A stretch of DNA of 6,812 nucleotides from Methanosarcinales archaeon (GCA_030605805.1 JAUWHQ010000044.1:1-6812), one strand, 5' to 3'. Shown: positions 1 through 6,356, counted from the stretch's first letter. Notes: generated by a model not told the origin, from the letters alone. Made by a program: numbers and translations.

Positions 1-1
1 G

Positions 2-742
2 GAGGACTTCTGGGGGCTGGCAGTTACGCTTCCTGACGAGATCACTGACGATATGTGGAAAGAGTTCTATGATGTCTATGTCCTGGATAAGTATGACCTC
101 GGGCTGGAAGACTGGTTCGATAAGGAGAATCCTTGGGCACGTCAGTCCATCACAGCCAGAATGCTTGAAGCCACGCGAAAACTGGACGGTGAAGGTAACC
201 TCTACTGGAATGCCGAGCAGGCTGTGATCAATAACCTTGTGAAAGAATATGTCGAGTCCGTCGCTGAGAACGGCGCAACCTGCTGCCACCACACCTGCGG
301 AAATCCCATGCTGGATTCGTATATATCAGACGTAATCTCAATACCGGGGGTGGTATCTGATGAAACAGCAGCGAAATACCGGGAGGTTATAAACCAGGTC
401 ACCGGCATGCAGAGCACATTGGCACAATCTGACGATTCTGGCAGTGGGAGCGGAAGCGGCACATATCCACCAGACTGGAAGCAAGAAACCGAGTATAATC
501 GGGCTTCATCTGTGTCAAACGAAACGACGACAGAATCAGATGCCGGGGTCGGAACAGATGTGAGCCAGCCTGTGAATCCGGTAAGTTCGTCCGAAGACTA
601 CGTCGAGGGACAGAAGATGGAAGTTGAGACACAAACATTCAAGACCGGGCTATCCTCCTCGGGCGCTCCGATGATGGCGATCATCGCTGTGGTCGCGATC
701 CTTGCGCTGATCAGCGTCGGGCTAAGGTTTAAACGCAAGTAG
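2..742 (+). CDS. cobN: CobN-like cobaltochelatase large subunit, 3' part with C-terminal membrane anchor (5' partial)
   Basis: The frame is open from base 2, so the gene starts upstream; 246 C-terminal residues are visible. The first ~120 match the end of the CobN/magnesium-chelatase H family: a W..FDKENPWA stretch, then SITARMLEATRK and YWN, followed by a CCHHTCGNP motif (bases 281-307) typical of the methanogen-type CobN end and a plausible metal or tetrapyrrole site. CobN proper inserts cobalt into a corrin ring with CobS/CobT. From about visible residue 136 the protein changes to a low-complexity Ser/Gly/Thr-rich linker (a GSGSGSG run, NETTTES), then a VEG motif, one hydrophobic helix (roughly visible residues 223-241) and a basic LRFKRK tail. 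That layout suggests a protein tethered with its chelatase-like body outside the cell. It is followed after 22 nt by the DUF2162 gene. The family assignment is firm; true cobalt chelatase activity is not, because methanogens normally make B12 by the anaerobic route. Confidence 0.85.
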   Translation, partial: EDFWGLAVTLPDEITDDMWKEFYDVYVLDKYDLGLEDWFDKENPWARQSITARMLEATRKLDGEGNLYWNAEQAVINNLVKEYVESVAENGATCCHHTCGNPMLDSYISDVISIPGVVSDETAAKYREVINQVTGMQSTLAQSDDSGSGSGSGTYPPDWKQETEYNRASSVSNETTTESDAGVGTDVSQPVNPVSSSEDYVEGQKMEVETQTFKTGLSSSGAPMMAIIAVVAILALISVGLRFKRK

Positions 743-764
743 CTATGATATATCCCAGACAAAC

Positions 765-1469
765 ATGACTGACACAACCAGCTTAATCGCATCAAGCGTT
801 CTGATCGGAATCGCAGTCCTTGCACTGAAGACCGGGCTTGGCTGCGGTTTTGCGAGCCTCTCGCGAAGGGAGGTCACATATCTTGCGACCGTCTATCTCG
901 TGGTCTCGGTCATCATGGGCTACCTTGTCGGGATCATCCCGCTCGATCTGACGCAGAACATCCTTGCGATGGGTGTCACGATGCACCTCATAATCGCAGC
1001 CGGACTGATCTACTTTGGAATCCACACAAAGAGGCAGTGGCTATCCCAGAGGCGCGATCTATCGAGAAAGACGTTTCTCTGGCTCTCGATCCCATGTCCG
1101 GTCTGCCTGACAGCGACATTTCTTGCATGTACTGTGCTTGCAGGCGCAATCGATCGGAGCAATATTGTGATCGGTGCTATCGTGGGGTTGGTCTTCTTTG
1201 CAGGCATCATCATCGCATCCTTCTCTGTTGCATTCCTCGCGGAGCGATTCGACAGCAAGGACCCTTCCGCGCTCGGAACGACGATGATCCTCTTCGGATT
1301 ATTCTATCTGCTCTCGCCGCTCGTGATCCCTGCGTATATGCAGGCTCAGACGGTGCAAACGCCGGGCATTCAGGTGGATCCGGGCGAGATCGCGCTCTCC
1401 TTTGCTTTGATGGCTGTTCTCGCCGCACTCGGCTTTGCAAGGGATAGATATAAAAGATCGAACAGTTGA
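765..1469 (+). CDS. DUF2162 family putative membrane transporter
   Basis: 234-residue polytopic membrane protein with about seven hydrophobic segments (roughly residues 9-29, 38-58, 66-86, 107-127, 135-160, 172-192, 207-225). Notable are a GLGCGFASLSR stretch near residues 24-34 (Cys27) and an IPCPVCLTA stretch at 109-117, giving a CxxC pair at the start of helix 4, plus Cys122. Paired cysteines and prolines in such helices recall DsbD/CcdA/LysE-like transporters, so redox or metal passage is possible but inferred. The family matches the predicted transporter DUF2162 found next to CobN-like genes in methanogens. The ATG at 765 is the only reasonable start: there is no in-frame upstream start after the cobN stop, and no Shine-Dalgarno is seen, so translation may be coupled to cobN. 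The C-terminal tail is basic (RDRYKRSNS), implying a cytoplasmic end. Confidence 0.75.
   Translation: MTDTTSLIASSVLIGIAVLALKTGLGCGFASLSRREVTYLATVYLVVSVIMGYLVGIIPLDLTQNILAMGVTMHLIIAAGLIYFGIHTKRQWLSQRRDLSRKTFLWLSIPCPVCLTATFLACTVLAGAIDRSNIVIGAIVGLVFFAGIIIASFSVAFLAERFDSKDPSALGTTMILFGLFYLLSPLVIPAYMQAQTVQTPGIQVDPGEIALSFALMAVLAALGFARDRYKRSNS
1448..1456 (+). promoter_or_regulatory. Possible internal TATA box before the ExbB-like gene
   Basis: ATATAAAAG is a good TATA match, lying in the last codons of the DUF2162 gene. It could start a transcript near 1480, giving a leader of about 50 nt that contains the AAAGGAG site. The bases also encode a sensible RYKR tail, so this may be coincidence. Confidence 0.3.
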
Positions 1470-1515
1470 ATCATTAAAGCAGTAAGGAATCAAGAGATCG
1501 ATGGATCAAAATGTC

Positions 1516-1522
1516 AAAGGAG
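1516..1522 (+). promoter_or_regulatory. Shine-Dalgarno site of the ExbB-like gene
   Basis: AAAGGAG ends 6 nt before the ATG at 1529 and fixes that start rather than the out-of-frame ATG at 1501. Confidence 0.8.
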
Positions 1523-1528
1523 TAAAAA

Positions 1529-2146
1529 ATGGACGTATCTTCAGGAATAACAGGAACAATGTTCATGATCTCCAATTCGCTGCTCTATCCGGTGATCATT
1601 GTGCTACTCGGCTTGATCGCGTGGTCGCTTGTATCGATCGGGCAGTTCGTATCGGAGTATACGTCAAGAAGCAGGGATGCAGTCCGGCTTAAGAAGGGAT
1701 GCCGGGATGCAAGAGCAAAGATCGAGGCAGGAGAGTTTAAAGAGGTGTCTGAGATTCTGGCGAGCAGCGGATCGAACAATTTTCTCAAAAGTTTCATAAA
1801 AGACCTATCAGCATCCATTGGCGATGAACGATTCCCGGTTGAGGCAGAGAAGCTGCTTCAGGACTATGAACTCAAAATAGCGGACGAACTGATGCAGGCG
1901 AGATTGGTTGCGCGGGTCGGTCCGATGCTCGGACTGATGGGAACACTGATACCGATGGGTCCTGCGCTCATCGGCTTATCATCCGGAAACATCCAGCAGC
2001 TTGCAGCAAATCTGGTGATCGCGTTTTCAACCACGGTTCTCGGTCTTCTGGCGGGAGCTGTAGCTTACTGCATCCTCCTCGTCAAGAAGAAGTGGTATAC
2101 GCAGGATTTAAGCGATATGGAGTATGTTGTGGAGGTGCTCAAGTGA
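1529..2146 (+). CDS. MotA/TolQ/ExbB family proton-channel protein
   Basis: 205 residues, the size of a small ExbB. A first hydrophobic helix (about 18-38) is followed by a charged cytoplasmic loop (about 45-125), then two further helices (about 131-151 and 163-185). The second helix carries GPMLGLMGTLIPMGPAL and the third AFSTTVLGLLAGAVAY; these correspond to the ExbB/TolQ signature helices in which a Thr in G-T and a Thr in the last helix line the proton pore (here Thr139 and Thr168/169). ExbB-type proteins form a pentamer around an ExbD dimer and use proton flow to drive a partner protein. The start is fixed by an AAAGGAG site 6 nt upstream of the ATG. The stop overlaps the start of the DUF2149 gene, so the two are probably co-translated. 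The partner is most likely the anchored CobN-like protein, by operon position only. Confidence 0.88.
   Translation: MDVSSGITGTMFMISNSLLYPVIIVLLGLIAWSLVSIGQFVSEYTSRSRDAVRLKKGCRDARAKIEAGEFKEVSEILASSGSNNFLKSFIKDLSASIGDERFPVEAEKLLQDYELKIADELMQARLVARVGPMLGLMGTLIPMGPALIGLSSGNIQQLAANLVIAFSTTVLGLLAGAVAYCILLVKKKWYTQDLSDMEYVVEVLK
2131..2137 (+). promoter_or_regulatory. Shine-Dalgarno site deciding the GTG start of DUF2149
   Basis: GGAGGTG, a near-perfect match to the archaeal 16S tail, lies inside the end of the ExbB-like gene and ends 5 nt before the GTG at 2143. No comparable site precedes the ATG at 2092. Confidence 0.8.
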
Positions 2147-2484
2147 GAACGAGCAGGAGACGGATCATTCTGGACGATGAGGAGGATCCACTGGGTGGCG
2201 TTGCAAATCTCTTCGATGCTGCGATGGTCTTTGCGGTCGCGCTGCTCGTTGCACTCGTGGTCTCCTATAATGTGCCGGAACTCCTTGATGCGGATGCAAG
2301 CGTCACGATCGTCAAGAATCCGGGAGATCCGAATATGCAGGTGATCATCAAGGATAAGGAGACGATAAAGGTGATGAACATGACAGAGCAGATCGCAGGA
2401 GGTCAGGGATCCAAGATTGGGACTGCATACCGGCTGGAGACCGGGGAAGTGATTTATATGCCTGAGAATGGGACCCAGGAGTAG
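2143..2484 (+). CDS. DUF2149 protein, probable ExbD/TolR-like stator subunit
   Basis: 113 residues: a short basic/acidic cytoplasmic N-terminus (TSRRRIIL, DDEEDP), one transmembrane helix (about 22-42), and a small extracytoplasmic domain of about 70 residues. The helix begins NLFDAAMVFAVALLVALV, with an Asp at residue 25 at the same place as the proton-carrying Asp of ExbD/TolR (pattern P-x-x-D-hydrophobic). The topology is that of ExbD but the periplasm-side domain is short. I chose GTG at 2143 because it has a strong GGAGGTG site 5 nt upstream, overlaps the ExbB stop as GTGA, and gives a protein starting right at the conserved region; the in-frame ATG at 2092 would add 17 residues lying entirely within the exbB gene. 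DUF2149 is uncharacterised; the ExbD role is inferred from topology, the Asp and gene order. Confidence 0.82.
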   Translation: MRTSRRRIILDDEEDPLGGVANLFDAAMVFAVALLVALVVSYNVPELLDADASVTIVKNPGDPNMQVIIKDKETIKVMNMTEQIAGGQGSKIGTAYRLETGEVIYMPENGTQE

Positions 2485-2512
2485 CCGGGCAACTGGCGTA
2501 TCATCAGGTACA

Positions 2513-2524
2513 TTTTTGGTCTTT
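2513..2524 (+). terminator. Weak T-rich tract after the CobN-ExbB-DUF2149 operon
   Basis: TTTTTGGTCTTT starts 28 nt after the DUF2149 stop. Archaeal termination favours T-rich stretches, and this is the only one in the 85-nt gap before purM. No hairpin accompanies it, and it could equally be part of the purM leader. Confidence 0.25.
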
Positions 2525-2555
2525 CAAACTGCACCAGCAACCAGCAGACCATCGA

Positions 2556-2561
2556 GGGAGG
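2556..2561 (+). promoter_or_regulatory. Shine-Dalgarno site deciding the purM start
   Basis: GGGAGG ends 8 nt before the ATG at 2570, supporting that start over the longer frame from 2468. Confidence 0.7.
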
Positions 2562-2569
2562 CAGATCAC

Positions 2570-3688
2570 ATGGAGAAGAATGAAATTGCGGGCGATGCCG
2601 CAGACGGGCACCTCACATACCAGAAAGCCGGCGCAGACACCGCAAAGGTAGAGATCGCACTAAAACGGATAATAAAACTCGTCAAAACGACCGTCGAGTT
2701 CAGAGACACCGTAGGTAAGCCCGTACTCCCGATAGGGCATTTTTCAGGAGTTATCGAGATAGGGGATGGCAGATCGCTGGCAGTCAAGACCGATGGCGTC
2801 GGAACGAAGGTCTTTATCGCGCAACTCATGGACAAATACGACACGGTCGGCATCGATTGCGTCGCCATGAACGTCAACGACATCCTGTGCGTCGGCGCAG
2901 AACCGGTGTCGATGGTCGATTACATCGCGGTTCAGGACCCTGATCCTGACCTTCTCGAGGAGATCGTGAAAGGCTTGGTCGAAGGGTGCAGGCGCGCAGA
3001 GGTGACGCTTGCTGGCGGGGAAATAGCGATTATGCCAGAGATGATCAACGGAAAACGAGAGAACCGGGGTTTTGATCTGGTCGGGATGGGCGTCGGCACG
3101 GTTTCAACCGATAAGATCATTACAGGGGATAAAATCGGGGATGGTGACGTGATACTCGGTCTGGCGAGCTCAGGAATCCACAGCAACGGAATGACGCTTG
3201 CAAGGAGGGCTTTGCTGGATAACACCGGGTTTGATGTGGATAAACAGATCGACGGGCTTGATAGATCGCTTGGCGAAGAGTTGCTCGAACCAACAAAGAT
3301 ATACGTCAGGGAGATCAGGGAGATGCTTGATCAGGGCTTGGATCTGAGGTCGCTTGCCCATATAACGGGCGACGGTTTTCTGAACCTCAGGAGAGTCAGC
3401 GTAGACCATGGATTCAGGATCGATAGCTTGCCAGACGTGCCTCAGGTCTTTGGGCTGATCCAGAAATACGGACCGGTGAGCGAAGAAGAGATGTATCAGG
3501 TTTACAACATGGGAATCGGCTTCTGTGTTGTTCTGCCAGAGGATGAGGTCGATCATGCGATGCGGATTGCGGAAAAGTATGGTGCGGGCTGTTATGAGAT
3601 AGGGCGCACGTTCAAAGACCCTGATAAGACCGTAATTCTTGAACAGCCGCGTCTGAGAAGCGATGGCGGGCAGTTTGTGAGATATTAG
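2570..3688 (+). CDS. purM: Phosphoribosylformylglycinamidine cyclo-ligase (AIR synthetase)
   Basis: 372 residues, cytoplasmic. It converts formylglycinamidine ribonucleotide plus ATP to aminoimidazole ribonucleotide, step five of purine synthesis. Family landmarks appear in order: LTYQKAG near residue 15, TDGVGTK at 74-80, DCVAMNVNDI at 96-105 followed by CVGAEP, AGGEIAIMPEM at 148-158, SSGIHSNGMTL at 200-210, HITGDGF at 264-270, and YNMGIGF at 312-318. These form the N-terminal ATP-binding and C-terminal domains of the PurM fold. ATG 2570 has a GGGAGG site 8 nt upstream; an in-frame ATG at 2468 would add 34 residues overlapping the DUF2149 gene and rich in Ser/Thr/Arg, with no family match, so it is rejected. 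Even so there are about 14 residues before the usual archaeal start of homology. It is convergent with pheT and probably not functionally tied to the upstream operon. Confidence 0.95.
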   Translation: MEKNEIAGDAADGHLTYQKAGADTAKVEIALKRIIKLVKTTVEFRDTVGKPVLPIGHFSGVIEIGDGRSLAVKTDGVGTKVFIAQLMDKYDTVGIDCVAMNVNDILCVGAEPVSMVDYIAVQDPDPDLLEEIVKGLVEGCRRAEVTLAGGEIAIMPEMINGKRENRGFDLVGMGVGTVSTDKIITGDKIGDGDVILGLASSGIHSNGMTLARRALLDNTGFDVDKQIDGLDRSLGEELLEPTKIYVREIREMLDQGLDLRSLAHITGDGFLNLRRVSVDHGFRIDSLPDVPQVFGLIQKYGPVSEEEMYQVYNMGIGFCVVLPEDEVDHAMRIAEKYGAGCYEIGRTFKDPDKTVILEQPRLRSDGGQFVRY

Positions 3689-3783
3689 ATCGGGTGATGT
3701 GGCATATCAGGAAGTTGTGCCGGAGGTCACTGTTTGGTTCGCGTGAAAGTTCGTGGGAGCTTGGGTGGTGGTGATGGATTCGG

Positions 3784-5406
3784 TCACAGCCCCCACATCT
3801 CAAACGCAATCACAGGCTGATCCAGCCCGAAATCCAATATAACCCCTGGATGCACCTCCCCAAAGACGCCTGCACATTTGCCACCAATGATGATCTCAGC
3901 CCGTCTGCCCTCGATGAACGCGGGATCATCGGACATGGTGATCTCATACACGACCCCGCGTTCGTGCATCACGGTGTCCACCACCGATTTGATCTCGCTG
4001 AAGTTTGCACGTGGGTCGATTGCGACCGCGGCAAGATGCACTTTGTTATGCCCGCCAGCGACCACATCGCCCACCTCGAATATCTGCTGCGGCAGTTCCC
4101 GGTGCTGGTTGAGCGAGAGAATCTCAAGCAGGTTCGGCAGGATCGTGGTTCGCAACATCGTCTGCTCCTGGCTGATCGGATGCATGACATGAGTGGCGCT
4201 TGCGCGTGGTCTCTGCATCCTGTCGAAATGCACCGCCTCACTGGTCAGCGCAAACGGCATCATTTCGTAGAATCCCAAGCCCACCATGATCTCACGAAGA
4301 TTCGATTTCATGCGTGAAACCGGATGTTCCTCCCCGATTGTCATCGTCTCTGGCAGCGCAGGCACGATCCGCTCGTAGCCATGCCCAATGGCGATATCCT
4401 CGAAGATGTCATAATCATGCATGATATCTGCGCGGTACGCCGGCACCATCACCTCGATCGTGTCATCCGACCCTGACCCGGGGACTGCACCAAAGCGCAT
4501 TCTTTGGAGGTGACCCGCGATCTCGTCACGGCTCATATCAAAACCGAGCAGGGCGACTGCCTCCGTTCGGGAGATAGTGCGGATCGCAGGATTGAGATCA
4601 GGTGTTGTGTACCCGCCATTGCCATCCGGCGGGCATATCTGCACAGACTCGATTCTTCCACCGCGTTCTGCAAGCGCGGTCACCACGATGTTTAATGCGA
4701 CAAACACGGCTTTTCCCGTACCGGTGACTTCGATGAACAGGTTTCTTGTATCATCTTCTACGCGAGTCAACGATCCATTGATGATCGGCGGGAAAGATAG
4801 CACGTTTTCATTTGAATCGATGATCAGTGGGTATTTGTCGAATTTTTCAGCGAGGTGTGCGAATTTAACTCCTTTCGGATGTTTTTTAAGTATATCTGCC
4901 ATCGACATCGGAATATCGAAATCGAGCGGGACAAATTCATAGGATGGCTCTGCTGCGATGTACCTGAACGGCGGTGCCACGCGATCAAGGTCGTGCACAC
5001 CGATCGACGCCTTTGCACGGTTGCGCCCGAGTCCCCAGTGAAGATCCTCCTGCAGGTTCATCAGCGATTCTATGGAGTATGATGTGAATTCGAGGTCTTT
5101 TATCACCGCACATGCAAGGAACGGTCGTATCTTCCCGATTTCGTGATCGAACGTGATGCGGATGTCTGATTTCAGAACCTCGTACTCCGGGAGTCCGGTC
5201 TCGATATCCAGAAACCCGCGCATAGCCCGAGCCACGCCCTCGACGCTGTACAGATCAGGGCGGTCAGGGAAGAACTCGATATCGATATGGTCATCCTCCG
5301 CACGCTCGATGTCAGCGCCGATCATCGGGATGCGTTTGATGATTGCTTCCCTGTCAGCTCCGATCAGATCCTCAAGGTCATCGTAATGCAGTGTGATTAC
5401 CGGCAT
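3784..5406 (-). CDS. pheT: Phenylalanine--tRNA ligase beta subunit, archaeal type
   Basis: 540 residues, a full-length archaeal/eukaryotic-type PheT, which lacks the bacterial tRNA-binding and anticodon-like extra domains. It pairs with PheS as an alpha2beta2 enzyme charging tRNA-Phe; PheT supplies the editing site (B3/4) and binding surfaces. Visible landmarks are the N-terminal start MPVITLHYDDLEDLIGAD, the FFPDRPDLYSVEGVARA stretch at 45-61, LHWGLGRNRAKASIGVHDLD at 122-141 and the FPPIINGS stretch at 205-212 (B3/4), a B5 region at about 268-345 ending in AYRADIMHDYDIFEDIAIGHG, and a catalytic-like core to the C-terminus (NLLEILSLNQ, QIFEVGDVV, FGEVHPGVI). The start agrees with the family N-terminus. 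No Shine-Dalgarno is seen; a TATA box at -30 to -24 from the ATG suggests a leaderless mRNA. No pheS lies in this window. It sits 62 nt downstream of ccmC on the same strand. Confidence 0.97.
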   Translation of the reverse strand: MPVITLHYDDLEDLIGADREAIIKRIPMIGADIERAEDDHIDIEFFPDRPDLYSVEGVARAMRGFLDIETGLPEYEVLKSDIRITFDHEIGKIRPFLACAVIKDLEFTSYSIESLMNLQEDLHWGLGRNRAKASIGVHDLDRVAPPFRYIAAEPSYEFVPLDFDIPMSMADILKKHPKGVKFAHLAEKFDKYPLIIDSNENVLSFPPIINGSLTRVEDDTRNLFIEVTGTGKAVFVALNIVVTALAERGGRIESVQICPPDGNGGYTTPDLNPAIRTISRTEAVALLGFDMSRDEIAGHLQRMRFGAVPGSGSDDTIEVMVPAYRADIMHDYDIFEDIAIGHGYERIVPALPETMTIGEEHPVSRMKSNLREIMVGLGFYEMMPFALTSEAVHFDRMQRPRASATHVMHPISQEQTMLRTTILPNLLEILSLNQHRELPQQIFEVGDVVAGGHNKVHLAAVAIDPRANFSEIKSVVDTVMHERGVVYEITMSDDPAFIEGRRAEIIIGGKCAGVFGEVHPGVILDFGLDQPVIAFEMWGL

Positions 5407-5429
5407 GGTAGAGACTTTACGCGTGGCTG

Positions 5430-5436
5430 TAATTAA
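5430..5436 (-). promoter_or_regulatory. Archaeal TATA box for pheT, leaderless geometry
   Basis: On the minus strand the sequence TTAATTA lies 24-30 nt before the pheT ATG. Archaeal transcription starts about 25-30 nt after the TATA centre, which would place the start at or very near the A of the ATG. A tandem TAATCC TAATCC lies directly upstream. pheT has no Shine-Dalgarno, which fits. Read-through from ccmC is also possible. Confidence 0.5.
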
Positions 5437-5468
5437 GGATTAGGATTAATCGGGAGTATCGAAGGGTA

Positions 5469-6164
5469 TCAGATGGCGTATCCCAGTTCCTGCGCAGCAC
5501 GCTCGTTCTCCATCTTGATGTGGAGCATCGAGAGATACAATAATGTATATGCAAGTATATTAATCAGCAGGGTGTATACGATGATCGGGCTCTCGATGCC
5601 GCCGCCTTCGCTGGTCAGGTCAGGATGGACCTGCAATGACCAGATCTTGATCGAGAGGTAGCTCATCGGCACCGCAATGAACGCGATGATCCCGAAGACC
5701 GCTGATGTGCGTGCGCGGTTCTCAGAGCCGATTGAGCTGCGTAGCATCACATAAGCCACATACAACAGGAACAGAACAAGCTGAAGTGTTAAACGCGGGC
5801 TCCATTCCCAATAAATTCCCCATGCACCCTTCGCCCAGATCATGCCACTCAGAAGGTTCAGCGAACAGAAAACGACCCCGATTTCTGCGGAAGAAGATGC
5901 AAGCACATCCCATTTCAGATTAGAGGTCTGGAGATACCTGATGCTTGCAATGAACACCACAAAGAACGCCACGTACGAGACCCATGCGAGCGGGACATGG
6001 AAATAGAAGATCCTGTAACTCTGGAGGAGGTCCTGCCACTGCGTCTCGGTGAGCAGGGGCGGGCGATCCGGGGTGATCGACGGACTCGTGAAGACCATGT
6101 AGGTGGCTGCGAGTAGAGCTACGACGGTCAGCAGATAGAGTATCTTTGTGCTATTTTTACTCAT
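5469..6164 (-). CDS. ccmC: CcmC-type haem-handling protein for cytochrome c maturation
   Basis: 231 residues with about six transmembrane helices (roughly 8-25, 52-76, 91-110, 126-146, 155-175, 194-216). It belongs to the haem-handling CcmC/CcmF/CcsA family, in which a tryptophan-rich external loop flanked by two histidines holds haem for delivery to CcmE. The loop is WGIYWEWSPRLT (115-126); the flanking histidines are His56 in YFHVPLAWVSY and His180 in SLQVHPD. The usual WD pair of the loop is WS here (Ser122), an unusual change. The start ATG at 6164 follows a small upstream gene by one base. A TTG at 6203 would add 13 residues that overlap that small gene and do not resemble a CcmC N-terminus, so it is rejected. 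No ccmA, ccmB, ccmE or ccmF lies nearby. Its presence implies the organism makes c-type cytochromes. Confidence 0.88.
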   Translation of the reverse strand: MSKNSTKILYLLTVVALLAATYMVFTSPSITPDRPPLLTETQWQDLLQSYRIFYFHVPLAWVSYVAFFVVFIASIRYLQTSNLKWDVLASSSAEIGVVFCSLNLLSGMIWAKGAWGIYWEWSPRLTLQLVLFLLYVAYVMLRSSIGSENRARTSAVFGIIAFIAVPMSYLSIKIWSLQVHPDLTSEGGGIESPIIVYTLLINILAYTLLYLSMLHIKMENERAAQELGYAI

Positions 6165-6165
6165 A

Positions 6166-6309
6166 TTACAGATAAGCCATCCATTCAGCCATTGAGTATT
6201 CAAATCCTTCCATCAACCCGAAACTGACCTCTCCGAGCGGCAGTGAATCGTATTTGCACAATCTCAGGTCGCCGCACTGTTTGTAACAGGCTGTGCACGG
6301 TCGTTCCAT
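6166..6309 (-). CDS. Small four-cysteine protein, translationally coupled to ccmC
   Basis: A 47-residue frame from ATG 6309 to TAA 6166-6168, ending one base before the ccmC ATG (TAATATG arrangement). It begins MERPCTACYKQCGDLRLCKY, giving a C-x2-C-x3-C-x5-C pattern at residues 5, 8, 12 and 18 that could bind zinc or an iron-sulfur cluster; the rest is acidic and aromatic, ending AEWMAYL, with no membrane helix. Coding support: codon third positions are mostly G or C as in neighbouring genes, an upstream stop codon marks the frame limit so this ATG is the first possible start, and a TATA box stands at -32 to -26. I do not recognise the family. A role in metal or redox handling during cytochrome c maturation is only suggested by position. 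Confidence 0.6.
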   Translation of the reverse strand: MERPCTACYKQCGDLRLCKYDSLPLGEVSFGLMEGFEYSMAEWMAYL

Positions 6310-6334
6310 GAAAGCTGGTTTAGATCACCGAATG

Positions 6335-6341
6335 TATTAAA
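6335..6341 (-). promoter_or_regulatory. TATA box for the small Cys protein-ccmC operon
   Basis: Minus-strand TTTAATA lies 26-32 nt before the ATG at 6309, the spacing expected of a leaderless archaeal transcript; no Shine-Dalgarno precedes that ATG. ACAAGCC sits immediately upstream of the box, at the BRE position. Confidence 0.5.
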
Positions 6342-6356
6342 GGCTTGTACGAAGGG

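Noticed and set aside
1037..1447. 136-residue plus-strand frame inside the DUF2162 gene
   Set aside because: Rich in Cys and Arg, as expected of an out-of-frame reading of a membrane protein gene; the DUF2162 frame explains the region.
1501..1692. 63-residue frame starting at ATG 1501
   Set aside because: Out-of-frame overlap with the ExbB-like gene; the Shine-Dalgarno site points to ATG 1529.
2092..2142. Longer DUF2149 reading from ATG 2092
   Set aside because: It lies wholly inside the exbB-like gene in another frame with no ribosome site; GTG 2143 has GGAGGTG and a GTGA overlap.
2468..2569. Longer purM reading from ATG 2468
   Set aside because: The extra 34 residues overlap the DUF2149 end, look non-coding in composition, have no family match, and a Shine-Dalgarno site supports ATG 2570.
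3689..3783. Possible terminator or small gene between convergent purM and pheT
   Set aside because: The gap is G/T-rich on the plus strand with no T-run or convincing hairpin on either strand; a GGTCAC direct repeat (3725-3730 and 3782-3787) is too short to mean much.
3850..4317. 155-residue plus-strand frame opposite pheT
   Set aside because: His- and Asp-rich antisense shadow of the conserved pheT coding sequence.
6165..6203. TTG-started longer ccmC
   Set aside because: The 13 added residues overlap the small Cys gene in another frame and break a clean TAATATG coupling; CcmC similarity begins after ATG 6164.
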